From: an uncultured Clostridia bacterium
GTDB lineage: Bacteria; Bacillota; Clostridia; Christensenellales; Christensenellaceae
Length of the DNA stretch: 64,000 nucleotides
Assembly: GCA_947063485.1 (NCBI GenBank)
Contig: CAMSSU010000003.1
Location: forward strand, 1 to 64,000
Reading direction: 5' to 3'
This document shows positions 8,916 through 18,789 of this stretch, piece by piece (position 1 is the first letter of the stretch; each line of letters starts with the position of its first letter). Below the pieces are notes generated by a model. The model ran no database searches and was not told the origin of the DNA. It saw only the letters and a program-made list of their open reading frames with translations. Made by a program: the position numbers and the translations under genes.

Positions 8916-9544
8916 ATGAAACATTGTTCTTTTTGCGGGGCCGACAGCCCGGAGCAGTCCAAATTCTGCATTCGCTGCGGCAAGCCGCTGGCGGAGTCAG
9001 CTCATTCTGGGGTTTCCAATAAAAGCACTCCTAAAAAGCCTTTCTTTTCGTTTCGCGTCCGGCTGATTATGGCAAGCTGCATTTTTTTGGCTGCACTGAT
9101 TTCTGGGCTCAGCGCCATGACAAAAGCCAACCCGTTCTATACTCCATCTGAATCTCCGTCTGCTTCACCGCTAGCTACTTCCGTTCAGCCTTCTCCCTCT
9201 TCTGCTTCTGGAGCAGCACTTATTGAATCTTCTCCTAGCAAAGAACCGGCAGCCTATACTTATCATCTGGATGACGTTCATATGATAGAAGAGGGTCTGT
9301 TACAGTGGGGCGCAATTTTCGCTATGTCGTCTCTGGAACTATTTCCATCACTTCAGATACACCTCTTAATTCGGCCTATCTATGCGTCAAAATATATGAT
9401 GGAGATAAATATATTACCGAAGGTGCACAAAGTGTTTTCATTCAAGATAATAAAATTGAATTCTCTGTCCCTGTTTATTTTTCGAGTTCTACGGCTCCCT
9501 CCCGCGCTAATTATGTGCGCGTCTTTTTAAGCAATGTTGAATAG
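8916..9544 (+). pseudogene. Zinc-ribbon membrane protein paralog, frameshifted
   Basis: The N-terminus (CSFCGADS...FCIRCGKPL), a membrane helix (about residues 48-68) and a Ser/Pro-rich linker match the preceding gene in layout. After about 9295 the frame that continues runs to 9530 in unrelated-looking sequence. The -1 frame, open to 9544, encodes residues aligning with the upstream paralog's C-terminal domain: SGTISITSDTPLNSAYLCVK against NGSIYIDSTARFSKATITAF, and IEFSVPVYF against IEYSLPVRL. One missing base near the GGGG at about 9306-9309 would explain it. It could be a true frameshift, an assembly error or, less likely, recoding; no classical slippery heptamer is obvious. Confidence 0.7.
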
Positions 9545-9575
9545 AGATGTCGCATCTCTTTAGCTCTAAATTTAT

Positions 9576-9607
9576 AAAAAAGCACACGGCTCTTGCCGTG
9601 TGCTTTT
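9576..9607. terminator. Bidirectional terminator between zinc-ribbon gene and gltX
   Basis: AAGCACACGGC pairs with GCCGTGTGCTT around a TCTT loop, with A-run and T-run on the two sides, so it can serve both converging transcripts. A weaker hairpin, AGAGATG/CATCTCT, lies just before it at 9543-9559. Confidence 0.9.
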
Positions 9608-9618
9608 GCATTTTTTCT

Positions 9619-11076
9619 CTACTGCCCAAGCTCGCGCTTTAGCTTCTCGATGCTGGCATCCATGCGGGAGAGCGTCTCCTGCCGGCCCAGAATCTCGGCC
9701 AGCTCGGTCGCGCCGCCCGGGGTTACTGCCGTGCCCGAAATCGCCACGCGCACCGGCCAGAGCACTCTGCCGTTTTTCACTTCCAGCTTCTCGGCCAGCG
9801 CGCAGAGCGCCGCATAGAGCGCGTCGTTGGTGAAATCCTCCACCTCCGCCAGCGCCTCCCGCGCCTCCAGCAGGATGGGCAGGGAGTTCTCCGGCGTGGT
9901 TTTCATCTTCTTATGCGTATAAAGCTCCAGGCTGTAATCTGGCATCTCATTTAGGAAGGAAACCTTCTCTTCAATCTGCGTGAGCGTCTCCAGCCGGGGC
10001 TGGATGAGCTTCGCGATTTTGGCGCGGTCGAACTCCTTTTTCAGCGCCGCATCCAGATACGGCTTGGCCCGCTCCAAAAACTCCTCCTGGGAGAGGGCGC
10101 GGATATACTCGCCGTTCATCCAGGTCAGCTTATCCACATCGAAAATCGCGGAGGATTTGCTGATGCCCGAGAGGTCGAACACCTGGGCCAGCTCTTCCAG
10201 CGAATAGATCTCCCGCTCGCCCGCCGGGCTCCATCCTAACAGTGCGATATAGTTCAAAATCGCCTCTTTGAGATAGCCCTTGGCGATGAAATCCTCATAG
10301 GAGGCATCGCCGTGGCGCTTGGAGAGCTTGCGGTTCTTATCCTTCATGACGGGCGGCAGATGGATATACTTGGGCCGCTCCCAGCCCAGGGCGTCGTAGA
10401 GCAGGTTATACTTGGGCGTGGAGGAAAGATACTCGATGCCCCGGATGACATGCGTGATGCCCATCAGGTGGTCGTCGATGACGTTGGCCAGGTTATACGT
10501 CGGCCAGCCGTCGCTCTTGAGCAGGATGTTATCCTCCAGATCCGCCATGGGGACGGCAATCCTGCCGTAGACCATATCCTCATAGACCGTCTCGCCCTCA
10601 GTGGGGATGTTTTGGCGGATAACGTATTCCTCCCCGGCCGCGATGCGCGCCTGAACCTCCTCTTTGGAGAGGGAGAGGCAATGCTTGTCGTATTTGGCGA
10701 CCTGCCCCTTTTGCTCTGCCTCGCTGCGCATCTGCTCCAGCCGATCCTTTTTGCAGAAGCAGTAGTAGGCCGCGCCCCGCTCGACCAACTCCTCGGCGTA
10801 TTTCTGATAAATCTCCTGCCGGTCGCTCTGGATATACGGGCCAAACTCTCCGCCCACATCCGGGCCTTCGTCGTAGGTCAGGCCGGTATCGCGCAGCGTG
10901 CGGTAGATGATCTCGCTGGCTTCGTCCACCAGGCGGTTGCGATCCGTATCCTCGATGCGCAGGATGAACTGCCCGTTATTTTTTCTGGCATAGAGCCAGG
11001 CATAAAGCGCCGTCCGCAGCCCGCCGATATGCAGATAGCCGGTGGGGCTGGGGGCGAATCTCGTTCTGACTGTCAT
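9619..11076 (-). CDS. gltX: Glutamyl-tRNA synthetase
   Basis: Class I aminoacyl-tRNA synthetase that charges tRNA-Glu. The HIGH motif appears as PSPTGYLHIGGLRTALY (residues 10-26) and the KMSKS motif as KLSKRHG near residue 250. The 485-residue length is normal for bacteria. The gene sits 12 bases downstream of glnS. Because a dedicated GlnRS is encoded next to it, this enzyme may be discriminating (Glu-tRNA-Glu only); that is inference. Confidence 0.95.
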   Translation of the reverse strand: MTVRTRFAPSPTGYLHIGGLRTALYAWLYARKNNGQFILRIEDTDRNRLVDEASEIIYRTLRDTGLTYDEGPDVGGEFGPYIQSDRQEIYQKYAEELVERGAAYYCFCKKDRLEQMRSEAEQKGQVAKYDKHCLSLSKEEVQARIAAGEEYVIRQNIPTEGETVYEDMVYGRIAVPMADLEDNILLKSDGWPTYNLANVIDDHLMGITHVIRGIEYLSSTPKYNLLYDALGWERPKYIHLPPVMKDKNRKLSKRHGDASYEDFIAKGYLKEAILNYIALLGWSPAGEREIYSLEELAQVFDLSGISKSSAIFDVDKLTWMNGEYIRALSQEEFLERAKPYLDAALKKEFDRAKIAKLIQPRLETLTQIEEKVSFLNEMPDYSLELYTHKKMKTTPENSLPILLEAREALAEVEDFTNDALYAALCALAEKLEVKNGRVLWPVRVAISGTAVTPGGATELAEILGRQETLSRMDASIEKLKRELGQ

Positions 11077-11088
11077 ACTACTCTCCGT

Positions 11089-12759
11089 TTATTTCTTTAC
11101 TACTTTTGCAAACGTATCCTTCAGGCCGACGATCTGGTTTAAAACCACATGCTCCGGCGAGAAATCCCGGCGGTCTGCGCAGAAATAGCCCATGCGCATG
11201 AGCTGGAACTTGTCTTCCGGCTTGGCCTTCAAAATCTGCGGCTCGATAAAGCCGTGCAGAACCTGCACCGAATCCCGGTTCAGCCGCTCCATGAAATCGC
11301 CCTCGCCCTCGCGGAGCAGGTAATCATAGATGCGGTATTCCGCGGGCACAGCCGCGGCGGCATCCACCCAGTGCAGTGTGCCCTTGACTTTGCGGGAGGC
11401 GTTGACATCGCCGGTTTTGGAGAGCGGGTCGTAGGAGCAGATGACGGCCGTGATATTGCCGTCCTCATCCTTCTCGACGCGCTCGCATTTGATGATATAG
11501 GCGTTTTTCAGCCGCACTTCCTTGCCCACAGCCAAGCGGAAGTATTTGTTATTCGGGGCGACTTCCATGAAGTCCTCCTGCTCGATATACAGCTCTCTGG
11601 AGAAGGGGACCTGGTGCGTGGTCTCGCCGCCGGGAAGGTCTTCTGCCGTCATCATCTCGGTTTTGCCCTCGGGGTAGTTTTCGATGATGAGCCTGAGCGG
11701 GCGCAGCACGCCCATCAGCCGTGGCGCATGGGCGTTGAGATCTTCCCGGACACAGTGCTCTAATAGCGCGGTTTCCACCTCGCTGTTGGCCTTGGCCACG
11801 CCGATGCGGGAGCAGAAATCCCGGATGGCAGCAGGGGTATAGCCCCGGCGGCGCAGGCCGCTGATGGTGGGCATACGCGGGTCGTCCCACCCCGAGACGA
11901 CGCCCTCATCCACCAGCATTTTCAGATAGCGCTTGCTCATGATGGTGCGCGTCAGATTCAGCCGCGCAAACTCATACTGATGCGGCGCGGGATCGCATTC
12001 GCAGTGCTCGATAACCCAGTCATAGAGCGGGCGGTGCGCCTCAAACTCCAGCGTGCAGATGGAATGCGTGATGCCCTCATACGCATCCTCCAGCGGGTGC
12101 GCATAGTCGTACATCGGGTAGATGATCCAGCGGTTGCCCGTGCGGTGATGCTCGCTGCGCAAAATGCGGTAGATGACCGGGTCTCTCATATTCAGGTTGG
12201 GCGAGCTCATATCGATTTTCGCCCGAAGCACCTTCTCGCCGTCCGCGAACTTGCCGTCCCGCATGGCGTAGAAAAGCTCCAGGTTTTCCTCTACGCTGCG
12301 CTCGCGGTAGGGGCTGTTCTTGCCCGGCTCGGTGAGCGTGCCGCGGTAGGCGCGGATTTCCTCGGCGGAAAGGTCGCAGACATAGGCCAGGCCCTTTTTG
12401 ATGAGCAGCACGGCGCAGTCGAACATATAGTCGAAGTAATCCGAGGCATGCAGTTTCTTATCCCACTCAAAGCCCAGCCAATGGATATCCTCCTCGATGG
12501 AGCGGACGAACTCCTCGTCCTCTTTGGCGGGGTTGGTATCGTCGTAGCGCAGGTTGCACTTGCCCCCATACTGCTGCGCGAGAGAGAAGTTCAGGCAGAT
12601 CGCTTTGGCGTGCCCGATATGCAGATAGCCGTTGGGCTCTGGCGGGAAACGGGTTTGCAGCTGCGCCACCCGGCCGCTTTCCAGATCTGCATCGATGATC
12701 TCCTCAATAAAGTTTCTGGATTTTCTCTCTTCCGTTTCCGGCGTTAGATGCTCAGACAT
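11089..12759 (-). CDS. glnS: Glutaminyl-tRNA synthetase
   Basis: Class I synthetase that charges tRNA-Gln directly with glutamine. The N-terminal motif [19 protein letters not shown] (residues 39-57) contains the GlnRS-type HIGH, and IMSKRYL near residue 273 is the KMSKS equivalent. The 556-residue length and the long C-terminal beta-barrel region distinguish it from GluRS. Many Firmicutes lack GlnRS and use the amidotransferase route, so its presence is noteworthy though known in some Clostridia. The ATG has AGGGAG upstream, and it heads a two-gene operon with gltX. Confidence 0.95.
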   Translation of the reverse strand: MSEHLTPETEERKSRNFIEEIIDADLESGRVAQLQTRFPPEPNGYLHIGHAKAICLNFSLAQQYGGKCNLRYDDTNPAKEDEEFVRSIEEDIHWLGFEWDKKLHASDYFDYMFDCAVLLIKKGLAYVCDLSAEEIRAYRGTLTEPGKNSPYRERSVEENLELFYAMRDGKFADGEKVLRAKIDMSSPNLNMRDPVIYRILRSEHHRTGNRWIIYPMYDYAHPLEDAYEGITHSICTLEFEAHRPLYDWVIEHCECDPAPHQYEFARLNLTRTIMSKRYLKMLVDEGVVSGWDDPRMPTISGLRRRGYTPAAIRDFCSRIGVAKANSEVETALLEHCVREDLNAHAPRLMGVLRPLRLIIENYPEGKTEMMTAEDLPGGETTHQVPFSRELYIEQEDFMEVAPNNKYFRLAVGKEVRLKNAYIIKCERVEKDEDGNITAVICSYDPLSKTGDVNASRKVKGTLHWVDAAAAVPAEYRIYDYLLREGEGDFMERLNRDSVQVLHGFIEPQILKAKPEDKFQLMRMGYFCADRRDFSPEHVVLNQIVGLKDTFAKVVKK

Positions 12760-12913
12760 TGTTTTCTCCCTTCGCTTGCGTATAGACTAGTATAATAAGT
12801 AATTTTACCCCATTTTACCGCAACATTGCAAGCCCTGCGCGAAATTCCCTGGCCTTTGGCGGCAAAAATCCGGCAAAAGGCAGAATTTCGCCGCGCGCCC
12901 TGCCCCGGCGCAC

Positions 12914-12940
12914 AAAAAAACCCCGCCGAAGCGGGGCTTT
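12914..12940 (-). terminator. Terminator of the MFS gene
   Basis: On the minus strand, GCCCCGC/GCGGGG with a TTCG tetraloop is followed by seven T residues, nine bases after the MFS stop codon. Confidence 0.9.
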
Positions 12941-12949
12941 TGCACATGC

Positions 12950-14104
12950 CTATGCCCTTTTCTTCTTGCCGCCAAAGCAGAAGTAAGTGAGAAATGCCAG
13001 CGCTCCCACGCCCGCGGCAAAGCAGAAGGCGCCGCCAATGCCCAGGCCGTCTGAAACCGGCCCCATGGCGAAATTGACCATCATGCCGCCTGCATTGCTA
13101 AAGACCAGCATCAGCGAGGAGATGAGCCCCATATTCTCGGGCGAAGCCTGCATGGCCATCGTGCTGATAGCGGGGTAGACCGGCCCCTGGAAGAAGCCCG
13201 CCAGGCCCACCAGAACCAGCGCCAGCACGCCGTTTCTGACGAAGCCCAGCCCCAGGCAGCAGAGCGCCGCCCCGGCCATGCAGATTTTCACCAGCAATTT
13301 CTGGTTCTTGAAATAGCCGCAGAGCAGGCGCGAGGGGATCATGGAAACCCAGAACAGCGAGACGGCCACGCCGCCCAGCGCCTCTGTGCCCAGCTCCTGC
13401 ACGAAGAAATTCTTCAAAAAGCCCACGATGCCATTCTCCATAGAGCCGCAGGAGAACAGAATCGCGACCCAGAACACGCCCACCAGCGCAAACAGCCCCC
13501 GGATGCCCGCCTTGCCTTCGCTCTGATCCGTGATGTTCACGGGCTGGACTCTCATCGCCAGCAGCAGCGCAATAATGAGTACCGAGCTGGCCGCGATGAT
13601 GGCATACAGCACGCGCCAGTTGGCGCCGTTTTCGATGAGCGCGCCCATAAACAGCGGCGAGGCCACTGCGCCGACGCTGAAAGCGACGTTTTGCAGGGAG
13701 TTGTTTTTGGCGCCGTTTGCCGGATCCGTCTCGACGATGGAGGCCGGGAACAGCGCTCCCAGCATGGAAAATGCCGCGCCCACGACAAATACCGCAATAC
13801 TGAAGACGACCTGGCTGCCCGAAAACACAGCCAGCAGGCTGCCCGCCACATACACCGCCGCGAAAACGCAGATGACATCCCGCTTGCGGAAGCGGTCTGC
13901 CAGCCCGCCAAAGACCAGCGGGACGACCAGCCCCGAGATATACTGAATTGCCGCCAGCGTTCCCTGGCCTGTGGCGCTCATGGAAAATTCCGCCGCAATA
14001 TCGTACAAAATTGCCTGATACCCGGCAGACTGCATCCCGATGATCACGGATCCGAGATAGCATAAGAAGATGTAGAACCTCTTAGACGAACGCAACTTTC
14101 CCAA
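12950..14104 (-). CDS. MFS transporter (paralog 1 of 5)
   Basis: Major facilitator superfamily permease with about 12 predicted membrane helices. TM1 carries the motif GMQSAGYQAILYDIAAEF, shared in pattern (G....GYQ....D...EF) with four other MFS proteins nearby. I place the start at TTG 14104, preceded by AGAGG at suitable spacing, giving a short cytoplasmic tail before TM1 as in its paralogs (383 residues); an in-frame TTG at 14155 would add 17 charged residues. It is separated from its paralogs by the aldolase and kinase genes, which suggests a sugar or sugar-derivative substrate. The substrate itself cannot be read from sequence. Confidence 0.8.
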   Translation of the reverse strand: MGKLRSSKRFYIFLCYLGSVIIGMQSAGYQAILYDIAAEFSMSATGQGTLAAIQYISGLVVPLVFGGLADRFRKRDVICVFAAVYVAGSLLAVFSGSQVVFSIAVFVVGAAFSMLGALFPASIVETDPANGAKNNSLQNVAFSVGAVASPLFMGALIENGANWRVLYAIIAASSVLIIALLLAMRVQPVNITDQSEGKAGIRGLFALVGVFWVAILFSCGSMENGIVGFLKNFFVQELGTEALGGVAVSLFWVSMIPSRLLCGYFKNQKLLVKICMAGAALCCLGLGFVRNGVLALVLVGLAGFFQGPVYPAISTMAMQASPENMGLISSLMLVFSNAGGMMVNFAMGPVSDGLGIGGAFCFAAGVGALAFLTYFCFGGKKKRA

Positions 14105-14296
14105 ATTTTGTTTCCTCTTTTCTCTAAATTTTCTAAAATGGCCAAAGCCATCCAAATTCTGGTTTTGCCTGCAAAAACGCAGGATTTTAGCGTGCTACTA
14201 TGCTCACATTTTTTATTTTACGCATTAAAGCTTACTTGAGCCAAGCGGTTTTCTCAAATATTCTGCCCGGCAGGCGGCGCTTTGGCGCGCATCCGC

Positions 14297-14326
14297 AAAA
14301 ACGCACCCCGATATGGGGTGCGTTTT
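14297..14326 (-). terminator. Terminator of the aldolase gene
   Basis: AAACGCACCCC/GGGGTGCGTTT hairpin with a short GATAT loop and flanking A/T tracts, 18 bases beyond the aldolase stop codon on the minus strand. Confidence 0.88.
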
Positions 14327-14343
14327 GAAAACCTCGCTTTGCT

Positions 14344-15183
14344 CTATGCCCTTCCATCCGAGCCGCAGAGCTTTATTTTATGGATGCACAGCTGCCGGAC
14401 GGCTTCTCTGCCCGCGGCCATGAACTTCTTGGGATCGATGATGGCTTCATCCTCCAGCGCCCGGCGGACGGCGGCCGTCATGGCGGCGCGCAGCTCCGTA
14501 GCGAAATTGACCTTGCAGATGCCAAGCTCTATGGTCTTTTTGATCATCTCATCCGGGATGCCGCTGCCGCCGTGCAGAACCAGCGGCGCAGGAATGAGGC
14601 CGGCCAGTTTCTTTAGCAGATCGAAATCCAGCCTCGGCTCGCCTTTATAGAAGCCATGCGCCGTTCCGATGGCGACGGCGAAGAGATCTACCCCCGTGCG
14701 ATGGAAAAAATCCACTGCCTGGGCAGGGTCTGTATAGGCGATGGCGGCGCTGTGGCTATCCTCCTTGCCGCCCACCGTGCCCAGCTCGGCCTCCACGGGA
14801 ACGCCCTTCTCCCGGGCGGCCTGCACCGTCTTTCCCGTTACCGCGATATTCTCCTCGAAATCCAGCTTGGAGGCATCGATCATCACCGAGGAATAGCCCG
14901 CTTCCAGCGCGGCGCAGACGCCCTCATAGCTCTCGCAGTGATCGAGATGCAGGCAAACGGGCACGCGCACGGCATCCGCCTCTGCCTTTACCATGGCATA
15001 GGCCTGCCGAAGCGTCATGTATTTGATGGTGGAGGGGGTGGTTTGCAGCAGAACCGGGCTTGCCGTCTCCTCCGCGGCCGCCAGGATGGCCTGAACCATC
15101 TCCATATTCTCGAAATTGAAGGCCGGAACCGCATAGCCGCCGCGTTGGGCGGCCAAAATCATCTCTTTGCTCGTCGTATACAT
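14344..15183 (-). CDS. Class II ketose-bisphosphate aldolase (GatY/Fba family)
   Basis: Zinc-dependent aldolase that splits a ketohexose 1,6-bisphosphate into dihydroxyacetone phosphate and glyceraldehyde 3-phosphate. Family motifs: AFNFENMEMVQAILAAAEE at the N-terminus, the catalytic/zinc HLDHCESYEGV near residues 79-89, VEAELGTVGGKED, the zinc His in GTAHGFYKG, and HGGSGIPDEMIKK. At 279 residues it resembles tagatose- and fructose-bisphosphate aldolases of the GatY/KbaY/FbaA group. It lies 16 bases downstream of a PfkB kinase that resembles tagatose kinases, so tagatose bisphosphate is a fair guess, but fructose bisphosphate cannot be excluded. Confidence 0.88.
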   Translation of the reverse strand: MYTTSKEMILAAQRGGYAVPAFNFENMEMVQAILAAAEETASPVLLQTTPSTIKYMTLRQAYAMVKAEADAVRVPVCLHLDHCESYEGVCAALEAGYSSVMIDASKLDFEENIAVTGKTVQAAREKGVPVEAELGTVGGKEDSHSAAIAYTDPAQAVDFFHRTGVDLFAVAIGTAHGFYKGEPRLDFDLLKKLAGLIPAPLVLHGGSGIPDEMIKKTIELGICKVNFATELRAAMTAAVRRALEDEAIIDPKKFMAAGREAVRQLCIHKIKLCGSDGRA

Positions 15184-15199
15184 CAGCAGATACCTCTCT

Positions 15200-16150
15200 T
15201 TATTGCTCCAGATTGTTCTCCTCGATCAGCCGCCGGACGCTCTCCCGGCTGATTTTTCCCTCCATGGGGCCGAACGCGCCGGTATTGAGCGAGGCCGCGG
15301 CTGTGGCCAGCTTGGCGCATTCCAGCAGGCTTTTTCCCTCCAGCAGGCCGCAGAGAAACGCGCCGTCGAAGCTGTCGCCCGCGCCCGTGGCATCCACCGG
15401 CGGGACGGCATAGACCCCAAAGGCAATCTGCTCCTGCCTGGTATAGATGACGCAGCCCTTCTTGCCGTTTTTCAGCGCGATGATCTCCATGCCCGGATGC
15501 GCGGCAAACAGCGCGGCCACGGCCTGCTCTATCTCCTGCTGGCCGGCCAGGGTTTTCAGCTCGCTTTTGCCGGGCAGGAAGATGCTGGTGTGCTCCAGAA
15601 CCTCCTGAATGAGCTCTGCGGCCTGCGGGTCTTTCATCAACTCGGGGCGCACGTTGGGATCGAAGGCGATCTTCGCCCCTGCCGCCCGGGCCGCGTGCAT
15701 GGTCTGCACGATGCGCCGGCCAAAGGCCGTATCCGCCATGAGCGAACAGCCCATGATGTGGAAAAATTTCAGCCCCTCCAGCGCCCGGGCATCCGGCGCC
15801 GGCGCCAGCACAGCGGGGGTATTGCCGATATGGAAGATGAACTTGCGCTCGCCGTCCGAGCGGTACATGACGAACGCGCAGCCGGTGGAGATGCGGTCGT
15901 TTTGGATGACATGCGAGCAATCCACCCCGTCGCCGCGCAGGCGGCCCAGCAGGCAATCGCCGAAATCATCCTGGCCCACGCCGCCGACAATCGCGGCCTT
16001 ATGCCCCAGCCTGGCCACGGTATCGATAAAAATAGCGGGCGCCCCTGAAGGATACGGCCCCTTAAAAACGCCCGGCTGGCTCAGCGGCTGATCCACCTGC
16101 TCCCGCATGATCTCGACGATCATCTCGCCCATCGTCATAATCTCATTCAT
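15200..16150 (-). CDS. PfkB-family sugar kinase, tagatose-kinase-like
   Basis: Ribokinase/PfkB-fold kinase predicted to phosphorylate a ketose. Diagnostic features are the N-terminal GEMIVEIM...GPYPSGAPAIFIDTVARLG pattern, which I associate with tagatose kinases, the GGVGQDDFG first signature, and the ATP/anion-hole signature DATGAGDSFDGAFLCG with the catalytic Asp. I start it at ATG 16150, preceded by GGAGGG, rather than an in-frame ATG 27 bases upstream; the product is 316 residues. It is the first gene of a pair with the class II aldolase. Substrate assignment is from remembered family resemblance and context only. Confidence 0.82.
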   Translation of the reverse strand: MNEIMTMGEMIVEIMREQVDQPLSQPGVFKGPYPSGAPAIFIDTVARLGHKAAIVGGVGQDDFGDCLLGRLRGDGVDCSHVIQNDRISTGCAFVMYRSDGERKFIFHIGNTPAVLAPAPDARALEGLKFFHIMGCSLMADTAFGRRIVQTMHAARAAGAKIAFDPNVRPELMKDPQAAELIQEVLEHTSIFLPGKSELKTLAGQQEIEQAVAALFAAHPGMEIIALKNGKKGCVIYTRQEQIAFGVYAVPPVDATGAGDSFDGAFLCGLLEGKSLLECAKLATAAASLNTGAFGPMEGKISRESVRRLIEENNLEQ

Positions 16151-16212
16151 CTTAACTGCCCTCCCCGATTGGTTCATTTTCTGCGCGGCCCTCTGCCGCG
16201 CTCATCTTATCC

Positions 16213-16254
16213 AAAAAGCGCGCCTGCCAAAGCCTCCCCGCTTTGAAGGCGCGC
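16213..16254 (-). terminator. Terminator between MFS gene and kinase
   Basis: GCGCGCCT pairs with AGGCGCGC across a 21-base loop region that itself can pair (AAAGC/GCTTT), followed on the minus strand by TTTTT. It would separate the MFS block from the kinase-aldolase pair. Confidence 0.75.
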
Positions 16255-16269
16255 GTTCAAAAGCCGCTG

Positions 16270-17490
16270 TTATGCGGCCCTCTGCTCCTCATCCGCCGCC
16301 CGGCGCTTATCGCGCATGAACAGATAGGCCGGCACTGCCGAGAGCAGCGCGATGGCCACCAGCGGATAGAAGGCATTGCCCGCCCCGATGCCGTCGGAAA
16401 GCGCGCCCATCAGGACTGTCGCGATGGCGCTGGCAGCGCCGCTGAATGGGAGCAGCAGCATGGAAACCCTGCCCGAGTGCTCGGGGAAGATATCCACAGC
16501 CAGCCCCTGAATCGTGGAATACTGCGGGCCCAGAAAGATGCCGCAAACCAGGCACCAGATCAGCGAAGTAACCGCCCCCCGCACGGCCGCCATGAGCAGC
16601 GTCGCCCCGGCAAGGCCGAGGAATGTGATAAAAATCATCTCCCGCTTTCTTTTGCGCACCCGGCTGGCAAAGTATTTGGCGGGCAGCATGCCGCCGTTGA
16701 TGATGGAAATGCAGATGGCCGCGCCGGACGCGGAATGCAGTTCGGAGGCAAAAAACGGCTTTGCGAAATAGCCGATGGAAGTATCCATGACGACGTTTAA
16801 AAAGAGCAGCAGGCAGAGCGCCAGAAAGCGGGTATCCCGCCAGTTGAACTTTTTCTTCTGCTCATCCTTTTTGATCTCCACCTGATAGACCTTCTTTGGC
16901 GCGATGAAAAAGAATGCCAGCAGCGTCAGCCCGACCAGCGCGGAGAGGATGAAGTAGTGCCCCCGCCAGCTCATGCCGCGGCTCATCAGCGCGCCCAGGA
17001 TGATGGGATAGACCATGCTGGCAAGGCCGTTGACCAGCCCCAGGATATTGGAAAACTGATTGGTTTTCTGCGGCGCCGTCTCGGCCAGAATGATGACGAG
17101 CGAGGCATACAGCGTCGTCGAGCAGGAATAGATGAAAAACACGCTGAGCAGGACGATATAGAAATTCCCGCCGCCCAGGCCCATCAGCAGGGAAAAGGCG
17201 ACATACAGCCAGCCAAAAATCTGCGCGATGCGCTTTTTGGGCAGCTTATCTGCAAAAAAGGAGACCAGAAGCGGCAGCAAAATCATGCCGATGGCCCGGG
17301 CTGTGGCGATGACGCCCATGCCCGAATTGCCCATGCCAAACTCCCTGGAAATATCCGAGAGCGAGAACTGATACCCGGCGATGGAAAACCCCAGCAAAAA
17401 TGAGATGAGATAGGGAATGAGCGTATACAGCCGATTGGACTTTACCTGAAATTTTGCGCGCCTTTTGGGCGCGGGAGCGGAATCTTCCAA
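16270..17490 (-). CDS. MFS transporter (paralog 2 of 5)
   Basis: Twelve-helix MFS permease with GFSIAGYQFSLSDISREFGM in TM1, the shared paralog signature. I start it at TTG 17490, which follows AAGGAG by seven bases and lies 38 bases after the preceding gene's stop; a longer open frame exists upstream but overlaps the neighbouring gene's coding sequence and is a shadow. The product has 406 residues, with a polar cytoplasmic loop after TM6 rich in Lys (KKDEQKKKFNW). Substrate unknown; sugar is suggested by the adjacent kinase and aldolase. Confidence 0.8.
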   Translation of the reverse strand: MEDSAPAPKRRAKFQVKSNRLYTLIPYLISFLLGFSIAGYQFSLSDISREFGMGNSGMGVIATARAIGMILLPLLVSFFADKLPKKRIAQIFGWLYVAFSLLMGLGGGNFYIVLLSVFFIYSCSTTLYASLVIILAETAPQKTNQFSNILGLVNGLASMVYPIILGALMSRGMSWRGHYFILSALVGLTLLAFFFIAPKKVYQVEIKKDEQKKKFNWRDTRFLALCLLLFLNVVMDTSIGYFAKPFFASELHSASGAAICISIINGGMLPAKYFASRVRKRKREMIFITFLGLAGATLLMAAVRGAVTSLIWCLVCGIFLGPQYSTIQGLAVDIFPEHSGRVSMLLLPFSGAASAIATVLMGALSDGIGAGNAFYPLVAIALLSAVPAYLFMRDKRRAADEEQRAA

Positions 17491-17528
17491 AGCATTTCTC
17501 CTTTTCTGCACATCGGGCCGCAGTTTTG

Positions 17529-18713
17529 CTATGCGGCCTGTTCTTTTTTCTTTTTGCGGTTCAGGGCGCTCACCAGAAGCAGCAGCGCCATGGAGAGCAG
17601 ACCCATTGCCGCCGGATAGAGGAAGCAGGCCCGCAGGCTGATGCCGTCTGCCAGCATCCCCATAAAGACGCCGACGGTTGCCCCGCCGACGCTGCTGCCC
17701 ACCAGGAGCAGCGTGCTGATGCGCCCGGGGTTTTCCGGGAAGGAATCGATGGCGACGCTCATCGCCAGCGGCCAGGCCGGGCCCGCGATGATGCCGAACA
17801 AAATGCACCACAGATACGAGCTCCACGCGCCGGGCACCAGCACCATCAGCAGCGCCATCAGCCCGCCGCCCAGACAGCAGGCCGCCGCAACTTCGGCTTT
17901 TTTCTTATGGATTTTGCTGGCAAGCAGGCGCGAGAACACCATGCCGATGCCCACAATGGCAATCGTCGTGGAGGCGGCCAGCGCATTGGGATAGGCTTCC
18001 GTAAAATAGGGCTTGGCATAGCTGTTGATGCCCGATTCCACCGAGGAATACGCGAAGCCCCATGCCAAGAGCAGCAGGCCGGCCGGCGTCAGCACGGATA
18101 GGAAAGAACCTGCGTTTTTAGGTATGCTGATGCCCTGCTCTGCATCCTGCACGCCCACTGCCGGGGAATGCATCCAGAAAATTCCCGCCGCCACAAGCAC
18201 AGAGACCAGCGTAACCGCGATATACAGCGCCCGCCAGGAGCCGCCCTGCCCGAGCACAAGCGCCATGACCAGCGGCCCGGCCACAGAGCCGGCGCTGTAA
18301 AACATCTCGGAAATGCTGGCATAGCGGCTGCTGTGCGCCGGGTCGTATTTGGAGAGCATAACCGGAACAATCGCCGGGAGCAGCGCGCCCGCGAAGCCCA
18401 TGAGCGTCAGCCCTGCGACAAGCCCGATAAAATTGGGAACCAAAAGCACCAGCAGACCGCCCACCGCGATGGCCGCCGTGCAGACGGCCGTCAGCAGGCG
18501 CTGATTTTTCTTATCGATGAGCCCGCCCAGCAGAACCGTCGAGCAGAGCCCGGCGATAAAGCCAATGCTGGAAAGCGCGCCCATCGCCGTGTTGTTCATT
18601 CCGTATTCTTCGGCGATATCCAGCAGAATGAACTGCTGGCCGCAAACCTGCAGGCCAAAGATGAACATCGTGAAATAGGCCAGTGTGCTGAAGAGACCTT
18701 TTGAATTGCGCAT
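17529..18713 (-). CDS. MFS transporter (paralog 3 of 5)
   Basis: MFS permease of 394 residues. TM1 reads GLQVCGQQFILLDIAEEYGM, where the usual GYQ of the group is GQQ. I use ATG 18713, eight bases after AAGGAG, in place of an in-frame start at 18731. The C-terminus ends in a basic tail (NRKKKKEQAA), typical of an inside-facing end. It is in the same orientation as the other four, 76 bases after paralog 4. Confidence 0.82.
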   Translation of the reverse strand: MRNSKGLFSTLAYFTMFIFGLQVCGQQFILLDIAEEYGMNNTAMGALSSIGFIAGLCSTVLLGGLIDKKNQRLLTAVCTAAIAVGGLLVLLVPNFIGLVAGLTLMGFAGALLPAIVPVMLSKYDPAHSSRYASISEMFYSAGSVAGPLVMALVLGQGGSWRALYIAVTLVSVLVAAGIFWMHSPAVGVQDAEQGISIPKNAGSFLSVLTPAGLLLLAWGFAYSSVESGINSYAKPYFTEAYPNALAASTTIAIVGIGMVFSRLLASKIHKKKAEVAAACCLGGGLMALLMVLVPGAWSSYLWCILFGIIAGPAWPLAMSVAIDSFPENPGRISTLLLVGSSVGGATVGVFMGMLADGISLRACFLYPAAMGLLSMALLLLVSALNRKKKKEQAA

Positions 18714-18789
18714 GTAAAACACTCCTTGCATGAATCTACAATTAGTTAGTTTACGCTTCCTGCAAGGGATTTGTCAAATTGCGCGCTTT

